In this document: piece after piece, positions 17,802 to 25,577 of the stretch | Numbering within the stretch: position 1 is the first letter of the stretch | Layout of the letters: each line of letters begins with the position of its first letter | Source of the DNA: [Clostridium] citroniae WAL-17108 | GTDB lineage: Bacteria > Bacillota > Clostridia > Lachnospirales > Lachnospiraceae | Length of the DNA: 64,000 nt | NCBI RefSeq assembly: GCF_000233455.1 | Contig: NZ_JH376424.1 | Location: 47,019-111,018, forward strand | Reading direction: 5' to 3' | Position numbers and translations under genes: made by a program | The notes under the pieces: generated by a model | Told to the model about the DNA's origin: nothing | The model's database searches: none | The model's input: the letters and a program-made list of their open reading frames with translations, nothing else

Positions 17802-18814
17802 TTCATATTCTGCTTATGATATTGAAAATAATCGGAATCATCCTGCTGGTGATCCTGGGGCTCCTGCTCTTTGTCCTGCTGGTGGTTTTGTTTGTCCCGG
17901 TGCGCTATAAGCTGGAGGGCGCCTGGCATGGAAAGCCGGAGGGCGTGCTGAGAGCCAGCTGGTTTCTGCATATCCTGTCATTTCGGGCCCTTTACACAAG
18001 AGAGGGCGGTCTTAAGATGATCTTTAAGGTCTTTGGCTTTGATCTGCTGAAAGAGCGGAAACGCGGCGTGGCAGAAGCAGTGGAGCATGGCGCAGAGGAT
18101 TTGATGGGGGACGAGGAACAGAGCCTGTATGACGAACTCCAGGAGGATGAGGCCAGATACAAGAAAGCGGCCCGGGAGAGGGCTTCCAAACCATCGGACA
18201 GTCCGGACGGAAAAGAACTTGGGGATGGATCTTCTGGGGCTATCTCCAATGGGGACGGTCATAAAGGGGATGACACGTCAGGGAATGACACGCCGGGGGA
18301 TGATGTGACAAAAGACACACCGACCCGGGATCAGTCAGGCGGGATCTTTGGTAAACTCCGGTCATTGCAGGAGCGCATAGCAGCCGGGATAAAGGGCTTG
18401 TGGGAGAAACTTAAGTTTTCTTTTGCCGGATTTTGTGGTAAGCTAAAAGGGATACAGGCCTTTGTACAGGATAAAAAACAGTGGTTGGAGGATGAAAAGA
18501 ACCAGGCATCCATCAAACTTCTTTTTAGGCAGACCAGACGTCTTATAGCCCATATATGGCCGGTAAAAGGAAAGGGAACCCTTACCTTTGGCTTTGATGA
18601 CCCGTATACCACAGGCCAGGTGCTTCAGGCAGTGAGCCTGATCTACCCTTTTTACCATAAGCAGCTGACCGTGCGCCCTGTGTTTGATGAAAAAGTACTG
18701 GATGCAGAGGGAAGCTTCAGGGGACGGATACGGCTGGCCGTGGTTTTGTGGCTGGCGTTTCAGGTTTATCTGGATAAACATACCCGCAGGATGATCCGCG
18801 GTTTTATAAAATAA
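17798..18814 (+). CDS. DUF2953 domain protein (YtfI-like)
   Basis: 338 aa from ATG 17798, which follows GAGGAGG. The N terminus (residues about 1-35) is one long membrane anchor rich in Ile/Leu/Val, ending FVPVRYKLEG. A charged, low-complexity Asp/Gly/Ser-rich stretch occupies about residues 105-185. The C-terminal part (TLTFGFDDPYTTGQVLQAVSLI... RGRIRLAVVL) is the DUF2953 core. In Bacillus subtilis ytfI (DUF2953) and ytfJ are adjacent and sporulation-expressed. The same order here supports a forespore or spore-membrane role by context. Confidence 0.82.
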   Translation: MIHILLMILKIIGIILLVILGLLLFVLLVVLFVPVRYKLEGAWHGKPEGVLRASWFLHILSFRALYTREGGLKMIFKVFGFDLLKERKRGVAEAVEHGAEDLMGDEEQSLYDELQEDEARYKKAARERASKPSDSPDGKELGDGSSGAISNGDGHKGDDTSGNDTPGDDVTKDTPTRDQSGGIFGKLRSLQERIAAGIKGLWEKLKFSFAGFCGKLKGIQAFVQDKKQWLEDEKNQASIKLLFRQTRRLIAHIWPVKGKGTLTFGFDDPYTTGQVLQAVSLIYPFYHKQLTVRPVFDEKVLDAEGSFRGRIRLAVVLWLAFQVYLDKHTRRMIRGFIK

Positions 18815-18832
18815 AAGAGAAGAGGACATACT

Positions 18833-19258
18833 ATGGCAGAGAATCAGTTCACATCTACAATAGAGACATTATTCAAGGGCATGGACCAGTTTGTCACCAC
18901 AAAGACCGTGGTGGGGGAACCTGTGCAGGTTGGAGAGACCATTATTGTCCCACTCATTGACGTAACCTGCGGAATGGCGGCCGGAGCATTTGCGGAAGGA
19001 AGCAAGCAGAAGCAAAAGGGCGGCGGCGGTATGAGCGCCAAGATGAGTCCAAGCGCCGTGCTGGTGATCCAGAACGGGGTCACTAAGCTGGTAAATGTAA
19101 AGAACCAGGATGCCATCACCAAGGTGATCGATATGGCTCCTGATTTTATCAATAAGTTTATGGGCGGCAAACCGGCTGTGTCGGAGGAGACCGTGCAGGC
19201 GGCTAAGGATACGGCTGCTGCCTATGACACCGGAAAGACCGAGCGTGTGGATCTATAG
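18833..19258 (+). CDS. ytfJ: GerW-family sporulation protein (YtfJ)
   Basis: 141 aa. The family pattern is clear: TIETLFKGMDQFVTTKTVVGEPVQVGETIIVPLIDVTCG in segments, a Gly-rich turn (KQKGGGGMSAKMSPSAVLV), and a C-terminal NKFMGG. YtfJ/GerW proteins are made during sporulation and affect spore germination in Bacillus and Streptomyces. The gene is 18 bp after the DUF2953 gene and is followed by a strong terminator, so it ends the operon. Confidence 0.92.
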   Translation: MAENQFTSTIETLFKGMDQFVTTKTVVGEPVQVGETIIVPLIDVTCGMAAGAFAEGSKQKQKGGGGMSAKMSPSAVLVIQNGVTKLVNVKNQDAITKVIDMAPDFINKFMGGKPAVSEETVQAAKDTAAAYDTGKTERVDL

Positions 19259-19276
19259 GATGGACGTAAACAGGCG

Positions 19277-19309
19277 CAGCGTGGCAGGTTAAGTGTCACG
19301 CTGTTTTTT
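19277..19309 (+). terminator. Terminator after ytfJ
   Basis: CAGCGTG/CACGCTG stem followed by six T. Confidence 0.85.
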
Positions 19310-19379
19310 GTCTGCAGCCATGAGAGGGAGAAAAGTTGGCCAAAGTGGTCAAAGTTTGCAGACACCCTCTTGCCATTCG

Positions 19380-19408
19380 TTTACAATTAGGATAGATTGT
19401 GATATACT
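19380..19408 (+). promoter_or_regulatory. Sigma-A promoter of the IclR gene
   Basis: TTTACA (19380-19385), a 17-bp spacer and TATACT (19403-19408). The upstream TTGGCCAAAGTGGTCAAAG is AT-poor and contains a short repeated GGYCAAAG. Confidence 0.65.
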
Positions 19409-19460
19409 TATAACCCGATAACTCAGTCATAGTTGAATAATACAGGAAGGTTGGTATTAT

Positions 19461-20234
19461 ATGTCGTCCAATTCCGATGAAAAATCCTATAAGCCGGTGC
19501 AGTCCATTGAGAGGACTTTTAAAATATTGGAAGTGCTTGCAAAGAACCCGGAAGGGCTGTCCCTGCTTGCGCTTTCTGAGCAGACCGGCCTGCCCAGCAG
19601 TACGGTACACCGGCTTTTACATACACTGTTCGCATTGGGGTATACAGAGTGGAGGAGTTCCAACAGTTCACCCTATAAGCTGACGTTGCGTCTGTTTGAA
19701 TATGGGTGCTATTCGGTGGAGAACCGTACGTTTATTCAGAAAGCACACCCCTTTATCAAGCGCCTTTCAGAAGAACTCAAGATGTCTGTGTCTGTCTTTT
19801 TGCCCAACAGGCATAATGTGGTTTGTGCGATGAAGTCCACAGAATCATCTGTTCCCGGCGGTCCCAGGCTGGGGGAGTGTATTCCTATGCATTGCTGCGC
19901 GGCCGGCAAATGTATCTTGTCCCGATTTGATGAGAAAAAACTGGATCATTATATGAGTAATATAACGCCCACCATGTATACGCCAAAGACAAAGACAGCC
20001 CTTGAAACACTGACAGAGGATATCGATCAGATCAGGAGGCAGGGGTGGGCGCTGGTGGATGAGGAATACCGAATGGGGGAAGCCTGTATTGCGGTTCCCC
20101 TTTCTGACCGGTCCGGCGTTGTGATCGGCGCCATGGGTATTCAACTGTTGTCCGGACAATTTACTCAGGAGCAGACCCGGGAATGGGTGGAGTGTTTGAA
20201 ACAATATGCCCAATTATTGATGCCGATCCAATAA
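19461..20234 (+). CDS. IclR-family transcriptional regulator
   Basis: 257 aa. The N-terminal winged helix-turn-helix (residues about 12-75: QSIERTFKILEVLAKN, LALSEQTGLPSSTVHRLLHTL) is followed by the IclR ligand-binding GAF-like domain (GECIPMHCCAAGKCILSRF; RRQGWALVDEEYRMGEACIAVPL). IclR proteins usually control adjacent catabolic genes in response to a small carboxylic or aromatic ligand. The next genes are a reductase, a tripartite tricarboxylate transporter and two enzymes. Palindromes of IclR type lie before the first of them, so local control is the natural reading. It has its own promoter and a strong terminator. Confidence 0.92.
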   Translation: MSSNSDEKSYKPVQSIERTFKILEVLAKNPEGLSLLALSEQTGLPSSTVHRLLHTLFALGYTEWRSSNSSPYKLTLRLFEYGCYSVENRTFIQKAHPFIKRLSEELKMSVSVFLPNRHNVVCAMKSTESSVPGGPRLGECIPMHCCAAGKCILSRFDEKKLDHYMSNITPTMYTPKTKTALETLTEDIDQIRRQGWALVDEEYRMGEACIAVPLSDRSGVVIGAMGIQLLSGQFTQEQTREWVECLKQYAQLLMPIQ

Positions 20235-20279
20235 CGGGGCGGTGTGGAGTGAACGAAAGTGAAAGCGGATCAATGTAAA

Positions 20280-20324
20280 AAGGCTTAAGCCCTGCAGATG
20301 TCAGGGCGTAGGCCTTATTTTTTT
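20280..20324 (+). terminator. Terminator after the IclR gene
   Basis: AAGGC...GCCCTG pairs with CAGGGC...GGCCTT, followed by ATTTTTTT. Confidence 0.88.
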
Positions 20325-20346
20325 GCCTGCAGATGGTAAATCATGG

Positions 20347-20375
20347 TTGACAAATGTCTGTAAAGATTGTATATT
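20347..20375 (+). promoter_or_regulatory. Sigma-A promoter of the catabolic/TTT operon
   Basis: Consensus TTGACA (20347-20352), a 17-bp spacer and TATATT (20370-20375). The twin palindromes start about 12 bp after the -10 box. Confidence 0.8.
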
Positions 20376-20386
20376 AGTATCATAAA

Positions 20387-20422
20387 TTCCACAATGTGGA
20401 AAAAGTAATCCATAAAACGGAA
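20387..20422 (+). promoter_or_regulatory. Tandem IclR-type operators
   Basis: TTCCACAATGTGGAA (20387-20401) is a perfect 15-bp palindrome. ATCCATAAAACGGAA (20408-20422) is an imperfect second copy. Their centres are 21 bp apart, about two helical turns. TTCC-N7-GGAA-like palindromes are the usual IclR-family site form. Position at and downstream of the transcription start suggests repression by roadblock. A third dyad CGGAAT/ATTCCG overlaps the second site. Confidence 0.65.
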
Positions 20423-20455
20423 TAATAATTCCGATAAGAGAGGGGGAATTAAACA

Positions 20456-21421
20456 GTGAATTATAATTTTTTAGGTAAAACAGGGCTGAGGGTGTCGAAT
20501 ATCTGTATGGGAACCATGACATTTGGATCCAAGATCTCAACTCAGCAGGAGGTGGACAGGGCTGTGGCCATGGCCTTGGAGGAGGGTATCAATTTTTTTG
20601 ACACAGCGGATCAGTATGTGGATGGTATGAGCGAGGTAATGCTGGGAAAAGCACTGGGAAAAGCCCGGAAGGAGGCGGTGGTCGCAAGCAAGGTGGGGTA
20701 TCCCTATAAGGGAAAAACGTTTTTCAGTCTTTCAAGATCCAGCATTTTGGACGGCATAGATGGAACTCTGAAAAGGCTGGGAACCGACTATGTGGATATC
20801 TACTATCTTCATGCTCCGGATTATCATACGTCCCTGGAGGAATCCCTGGAGGCAATGAACGATGTTGTACGTCAGGGAAAAGCGCGTTACATCGGAATGT
20901 CAAACTATGCTGCATGGCAGCTGTGTGAAGCCATGTATATCTGCCGTAGAAATCATTGGGCGATGCCGGTTGTATCAGAGACATGCTACAATGCATTGAC
21001 CAGGGATGCGGAGCGGGAACTGGTTCCTTTTTTAATGGATAAGGAAATGGGAATGACGGTCTTTAATCCCCTGGCAGGCGGGCTGCTGACAGGAAAGTAC
21101 CAGTTTGAGGTACCGGCATCGGGAACCAGGTTTGAGAATCCGGCCTATCAGAAACGATACTGGCGACAGGATAATTTCCATGCCGTGTCGCTGCTTAAGG
21201 AAGCAGCGGACCGTTTGGGGATCAGCCTGTTGGAATTAGCCTTTCAGTGGTGCCTGAACAGGGAGTGGGTCACGTCTGTCATCACAGGATTTTCCAGTGT
21301 TGCCCAGCTGGAGCATAATATAGCAGCATTAAGAGGAAAGGGGCTTCCCCAGGAAACAATGGATCAGGTCGATGCGGTTTGGAATGAAATAAGCGGAGGA
21401 AGAGTTCAGTACAACCGATAA
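20456..21421 (+). CDS. Aldo/keto reductase
   Basis: A 321-aa (beta/alpha)8 NADPH-dependent oxidoreductase. The catalytic tetrad is visible: Asp and Tyr in FDTADQY, Lys in VVASKVG and His in YYLHAPD. The opening LGKTGLRVSNICMGTMTFGS is typical of the AKR group related to YajO/Tas proteins. It starts at GTG 20456 behind AGAGAGGGGGAA. It is the first gene after the IclR-type operators, and a transporter operon follows 38 bp later, so it likely acts on the imported substrate or its product. The substrate is unknown. Confidence 0.9.
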   Translation: MNYNFLGKTGLRVSNICMGTMTFGSKISTQQEVDRAVAMALEEGINFFDTADQYVDGMSEVMLGKALGKARKEAVVASKVGYPYKGKTFFSLSRSSILDGIDGTLKRLGTDYVDIYYLHAPDYHTSLEESLEAMNDVVRQGKARYIGMSNYAAWQLCEAMYICRRNHWAMPVVSETCYNALTRDAERELVPFLMDKEMGMTVFNPLAGGLLTGKYQFEVPASGTRFENPAYQKRYWRQDNFHAVSLLKEAADRLGISLLELAFQWCLNREWVTSVITGFSSVAQLEHNIAALRGKGLPQETMDQVDAVWNEISGGRVQYNR

Positions 21422-21459
21422 TATTTTAATTATACGTAGAAAAAATGGAGGGTATTTTG

Positions 21460-22491
21460 ATGAAAAAACATATTATTGCTGGTATACTGGGGTTAACATT
21501 AGCACTAACTTCTATTACGGGATGCTCTGGTTCGGGCAACTCAAACACATCATCAGGCGGCCAGGCACAGGCGGACGCAGGCGCAGCGGCTGATTATCCT
21601 GAAAAGAATATCACGATCATCCTGCCCTATGGGGCCGGCAGTTCCCAGGAAGCCCTTCTGAGGGTGGCGTGTAAGTACGTAGAGAAAAACTACAATTTTA
21701 AGAAATCCTTTGTGATCAGCAACCAGGAAGGCGGATCGGGGGAGATGGGGCTGACCGCTGCTTTTAATGCGCCTCATGACGGATATACATTGGCCATGTT
21801 CCACTCTCCCCACATTGCCCTAAAGCTTGTAAGAGGGGATTCGTGTAAATTTTCCTATGAGGATTTCATGCCCATCACTAATTTCATGACAGACCCATGC
21901 TCATGGCTGATTAACAGCGAGAATGCAGGGAAGTATCCGGATTTCGGCGCCCTGGTAGAGGCGGCGAAAGCAGCTCCGGGTACCGTCTCCGTGGCATGTG
22001 GTGGTGTCAATACTTCGGAGGGGCGTCTGATCAAGCAGATCCAGAGAGCAACAGGTGCGGAATTTAAGATAGTACCCATTGATAACGATGCTGAGTTTGT
22101 CTCCATGCTTCGCGGCAATCACGTGGACGCATTGGTCACACAGGTAGGCGATGTGATGGCTCCTATTGAGGAAGGCGTGTTCATCCCCTTATGCGTGGGC
22201 ACCAGTGAGAGAATCGAGACACTGGCAGATGTCCCAACCCTTAAGGAGCTGGGCTATGATATTGAGAGCTATTCCATGCGTTCACTGGCCGCTTTAAAGG
22301 GAACTCCAGATGATATTTACGAACTGTTGTGCAAGGCATTTGATGAAGCCATGCATTCGGAGGAGGTAACGAAAAAGGCAGAGGAGCTGGGGGTTACCAT
22401 TGACTATAAGACTCCGGAGGAGGTCTATGCCATGTGGGGAGAGATCGACAAGGCAAACCGAAAAGAGTGGGAGGTAGACCCCTGGAATTAA
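21460..22491 (+). CDS. Tripartite tricarboxylate transporter substrate-binding lipoprotein (TctC/Bug family)
   Basis: 343 aa from ATG 21460 behind GGAGG. A lipoprotein signal peptide is present (MKKHIIAGILGLTLALTSIT) with lipobox Cys in ITGC-SGSG, then a Ser/Gly/Ala linker, then a Bug-type periplasmic-binding fold (YPEKNITIILPYGAGSSQEALLR; PHDGYTLAMFHSP; GGVNTSEGRLIKQ; LADVPTLKELGYDIES). In Gram-positives it sits on the outer face of the membrane and presents a carboxylate ligand to TctAB. The ligand cannot be inferred from sequence. A perfect hairpin follows it. Confidence 0.9.
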   Translation: MKKHIIAGILGLTLALTSITGCSGSGNSNTSSGGQAQADAGAAADYPEKNITIILPYGAGSSQEALLRVACKYVEKNYNFKKSFVISNQEGGSGEMGLTAAFNAPHDGYTLAMFHSPHIALKLVRGDSCKFSYEDFMPITNFMTDPCSWLINSENAGKYPDFGALVEAAKAAPGTVSVACGGVNTSEGRLIKQIQRATGAEFKIVPIDNDAEFVSMLRGNHVDALVTQVGDVMAPIEEGVFIPLCVGTSERIETLADVPTLKELGYDIESYSMRSLAALKGTPDDIYELLCKAFDEAMHSEEVTKKAEELGVTIDYKTPEEVYAMWGEIDKANRKEWEVDPWN

Positions 22492-22504
22492 GGATCCATT
22501 GCAC

Positions 22505-22529
22505 CTGGCATCTGGATAACAGATGCCAG
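22505..22529 (+). other. Intra-operon hairpin after the binding-protein gene
   Basis: CTGGCATCTG/CAGATGCCAG is a perfect 10-bp stem with a 5-nt loop and no U tract. Such hairpins stabilise the upstream message, so the abundant binding protein can exceed the membrane subunits. Confidence 0.65.
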
Positions 22530-22557
22530 ATGCCTGTGATGAGGAGGAAATGTGCAA

Positions 22558-23010
22558 ATGCAGATTTATAATTTTGTTATGGCTGCTGTTATGTATGTTA
22601 TCAGCGGGATTATGTTTTGGCAGATGAAGGGGATCGATGCGCCGGATTCACGTATTCTGCCCACGGTCGTGGCTGTTATACTGATCGTGCTGTCCACTGT
22701 GCTGGTGGTTGAGCAGCTCATAAAAATGAAAAAGAACCAGGCAGAAAACTACGATTTTAAAAATACATCCAGGGGTATGGCGGTGGTACTGATCCTTTTG
22801 GTATTCGCCATATGTGCGGAGTTATTCGGCTTTTTTGTATGTACGCCTTTCTTTATATTCTTCACCATGCTGTTTTTGGGACAGCGGAACAAAGCAGTGT
22901 TGATCCTGGTCCCTGTCATTGCCACAGCGGTTGTTGTGGTGGTGTTCCGGCTCATCTTTCAGGTTCCTTTGCCGGAAGGCACGGTTTTTAACATATTTAA
23001 TTTATTCTGA
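22558..23010 (+). CDS. Tripartite tricarboxylate transporter small subunit (TctB family)
   Basis: 150 aa with four predicted membrane segments (near residues 5-25, 35-55, 75-100 and 110-135), the architecture of TctB/DUF1468. ATG 22558 has about 10 bases to AGGAGG; GTG 22552 is too close, so the ATG is chosen. It lies between the binding protein and TctA, as in canonical tctCBA operons. It partners the large subunit for proton- or sodium-driven carboxylate uptake. Confidence 0.88.
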   Translation: MQIYNFVMAAVMYVISGIMFWQMKGIDAPDSRILPTVVAVILIVLSTVLVVEQLIKMKKNQAENYDFKNTSRGMAVVLILLVFAICAELFGFFVCTPFFIFFTMLFLGQRNKAVLILVPVIATAVVVVVFRLIFQVPLPEGTVFNIFNLF

Positions 23011-23025
23011 TAAGGGGGTGCGGAT

Positions 23026-24534
23026 ATGATAATCGAATATATTCAGGCGCTTTTAGTACCGGATGTTATATTGTGGATGCTTATCGGCTCTGTTGTAGGG
23101 GTGATCCTGGGCGCACTGCCGGGACTGGGGCCTGAGACTGGAATTGCCTTATTCCTTCCACTCACATTTTCACTTGAACCTGTTACAGCCCTTGCATGCC
23201 TGGGCGCTATCTATATTTCAGGTGTATTTGGAGGTAATATCACAGCAATTCTGTTAAATACACCGGGGACACCAGATTCTTTATTTCTGACATGGGACGG
23301 ATATCCCATGACAAAGAGGGGAAAGGGGGAAAGGGCCCTGGCTGTCTCTACGATCGGAGCATTTGTAGGCGGGATCGTGGGCTCCCTGGCTCTTTTGTTC
23401 CTGGCATCAGTGGTGGCAAAGGCAGCGGTTGCCATGGGTCCTCTGGAAATGTTTCTGGTTACCCTGATCGGCATCTGTGTGATCGTAAGCCTTACACAGA
23501 AGTCCATGCTGAAAGGATTTATGAGTGCCGCCCTGGGATTTGCAGTATCATTCATAGGAACAGACAATTTTACCTCAGAGCAGCGTTTTACCTTTGGCCG
23601 TCTGGAACTGTTTGACGGAGTGCCTCTTTTGCCCGTGATACTAGGCATGTTCGCTATTTCACAGATGATCATGCTGGTGGTTTCGGGAAGAGATAAGATC
23701 ACGGAGATCCAGCCCTCTAAAGAGCGGTCAAAGGAGGAGGCAAAAGAGGACAGGATCACATTTAAAGATATAAGAAAGCTTATGGGACCCATGCTCCGTT
23801 CTTCTGTCATAGGAACCTTGATCGGAATCGTGCCGGGAGCGGGAGGAACCACAGCTTCGGGATTGTGCTACGAAATTGAGAAAAAGATATCCAGGCATCC
23901 GGAAGAATTTGGGGATGGAAGCGAAGTGGGGATAGCGGCCATTTCATCTTCCATCAGCGCTGTGGTAGGGGGATCACTGATCCCGCTTATCACCCTTGCC
24001 ATACCTGGATGTTCCACGGCGGCCTTGTTTCTCGGTGCATTGCTGACACAGGGGTTGGCTCCGGGTGAACGGCTTTTTACCACCAACGCAGGGATTGTAT
24101 ATCCATTTATGATCAGTATTGTACTGTCCCAGTTCCTGCTTTTGTTTTTCGGACTGTATGGCAGCCGGTATTTTGCAAAACTGACAACTGTCAAAAATTC
24201 CATATTGATTCCGGTCATACTTGTGTTTACGTTGGTTGGTGCCTATACCACCCGTAACATGACGTTTGATGTGATCCTTATGCTGGTTTTCGCAGTGATT
24301 GCATATTGTTGGGAAAAAATGGATATTCCTGCCTCGCCCTTTGTTCTGGCCTTTGTGCTGGGACCCAGCGCGGAAAGCCGTTTCAGGCGTGCCCTGCTTT
24401 TGCTGGAAAGCGACATGATATCCACGCTGTTTAAACCATTACCCCTGCTTCTGCTGACCGTTAACCTGCTTTTGGTGTTATGGCCCCTGTACAGCAAGTG
24501 GCAGGAGTACAGGAAACATAAAATGAGAGTATAA
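23026..24534 (+). CDS. Tripartite tricarboxylate transporter permease (TctA family)
   Basis: 502-aa membrane protein with about 11-12 helices. The family signature regions are clear: GALPGLGPETGIALFLPLTF, GGNITAILLNTPGTPDSLFLTWDGYPM, and the second repeat GIVPGAGGTTASGLCYEIEKK with GIAAISSSISAVVGGSLIPL. TctA forms the transport pathway and works with TctB and the TctC lipoprotein just upstream. It starts 15 bp after tctB, and the next gene follows after 21 bp, so the operon continues into the enzyme genes. Confidence 0.94.
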   Translation: MIIEYIQALLVPDVILWMLIGSVVGVILGALPGLGPETGIALFLPLTFSLEPVTALACLGAIYISGVFGGNITAILLNTPGTPDSLFLTWDGYPMTKRGKGERALAVSTIGAFVGGIVGSLALLFLASVVAKAAVAMGPLEMFLVTLIGICVIVSLTQKSMLKGFMSAALGFAVSFIGTDNFTSEQRFTFGRLELFDGVPLLPVILGMFAISQMIMLVVSGRDKITEIQPSKERSKEEAKEDRITFKDIRKLMGPMLRSSVIGTLIGIVPGAGGTTASGLCYEIEKKISRHPEEFGDGSEVGIAAISSSISAVVGGSLIPLITLAIPGCSTAALFLGALLTQGLAPGERLFTTNAGIVYPFMISIVLSQFLLLFFGLYGSRYFAKLTTVKNSILIPVILVFTLVGAYTTRNMTFDVILMLVFAVIAYCWEKMDIPASPFVLAFVLGPSAESRFRRALLLLESDMISTLFKPLPLLLLTVNLLLVLWPLYSKWQEYRKHKMRV

Positions 24535-24555
24535 AAGTAAAGGAGATTTATTATC

Positions 24556-25542
24556 ATGCAGTTAATGACAAAAAGGGAAAGAGTTATGGCAGCGATCAGG
24601 GGTGAGGAGGTGGATAAGGTGCCCTTCAGCCTTTGGTATCATCTGCCTCATCTGGATCAGGACCCGATTGCTCTGGCGGAGGAACAGATTCATCTGGCAA
24701 AGCTGTATGATCTGGATTTTATTAAGATGATGCCTTTTGGAAATTATGTGGCGCAGGATTATGGGTTAAGCGTGGACTTTTTTTGTACCAGGACTCAGCC
24801 AGCCTTTGAGCGCAAATTCGGGATAGAATCGCCTGACGAATGGCTTCAGATCGAACCGTTGAGCGCTACGTACGGTACATATGGGAAGCAGCTGCAGCTG
24901 TCCCTTCAGATGAAGAAACGGCTGAAAGAAGATATACCATATGTACAAACCATATTCAGCCCTTTGACTGTTGCGAAAAAGCTGGCGGGAAGCCGTGTGT
25001 TTGAAGATATGCGCAATTATCCTGACTATCTCCACAAGGCGTTGGCTGCCATCACGGAGACAACCATTAATTTTGTAAAGGCAAATATTGATGCAGGGGT
25101 TTCCGGTTTCTTTTTTGCAACTCAGTGCGCCACCAGGGATTACCTGACCCTGGAGGAGCACAGTGAGTTTGGAGAGGCATATGACCGCCGTGTGATCGAG
25201 GCTTATGCGGACATTACTCCTTTTAACATTCTCCATATCCACGGTCCCAATACATATTTTAAGCAGCTGGCAGAATACCCGGTGAATTGTATCAACTGGC
25301 ATGACCGCTGGGTGGAGCCTGATATGAAGACTGCCAGGACGATGTCGGATAAATGCTTTTTGGGCGGAATCAATGAAAAGTGGCTGGAACATGCAGAGTA
25401 TGATGAGGTGGGGGAACACCTTAGGCAGGCGGTGGAGACAGCCGGGCGAAGGAGCCTTATGCTGACGCCGGGCTGCTGCATTGAACTGGATACCTCGGAA
25501 AAGAACCTGCTGGCAGCCTCTGTGGCAGCTCACGGTCTGTAA
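24556..25542 (+). CDS. Uroporphyrinogen decarboxylase-family protein
   Basis: A 328-aa URO-D/MtaA-fold TIM barrel. It opens MTKRERVMAAIRGEEVDKVPFSLWYH, the family start, and later shows FFFATQCATRDYLTLEEHSEFGEAYDRRV, NILHIHGPN and a terminal LTPGCCIELDTSEKNLLA. True HemE works in haem synthesis. Members in catabolic operons of anaerobes are often methyltransferases or unassigned enzymes. No corrinoid protein gene is adjacent. Its position between a carboxylate transporter and an opine-type dehydrogenase suggests a role in catabolism of the imported compound rather than haem synthesis. Confidence 0.8.
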   Translation: MQLMTKRERVMAAIRGEEVDKVPFSLWYHLPHLDQDPIALAEEQIHLAKLYDLDFIKMMPFGNYVAQDYGLSVDFFCTRTQPAFERKFGIESPDEWLQIEPLSATYGTYGKQLQLSLQMKKRLKEDIPYVQTIFSPLTVAKKLAGSRVFEDMRNYPDYLHKALAAITETTINFVKANIDAGVSGFFFATQCATRDYLTLEEHSEFGEAYDRRVIEAYADITPFNILHIHGPNTYFKQLAEYPVNCINWHDRWVEPDMKTARTMSDKCFLGGINEKWLEHAEYDEVGEHLRQAVETAGRRSLMLTPGCCIELDTSEKNLLAASVAAHGL

Positions 25543-25577
25543 ATACAACAAGTCAGGAAAAGGAGGATAAAATAATA

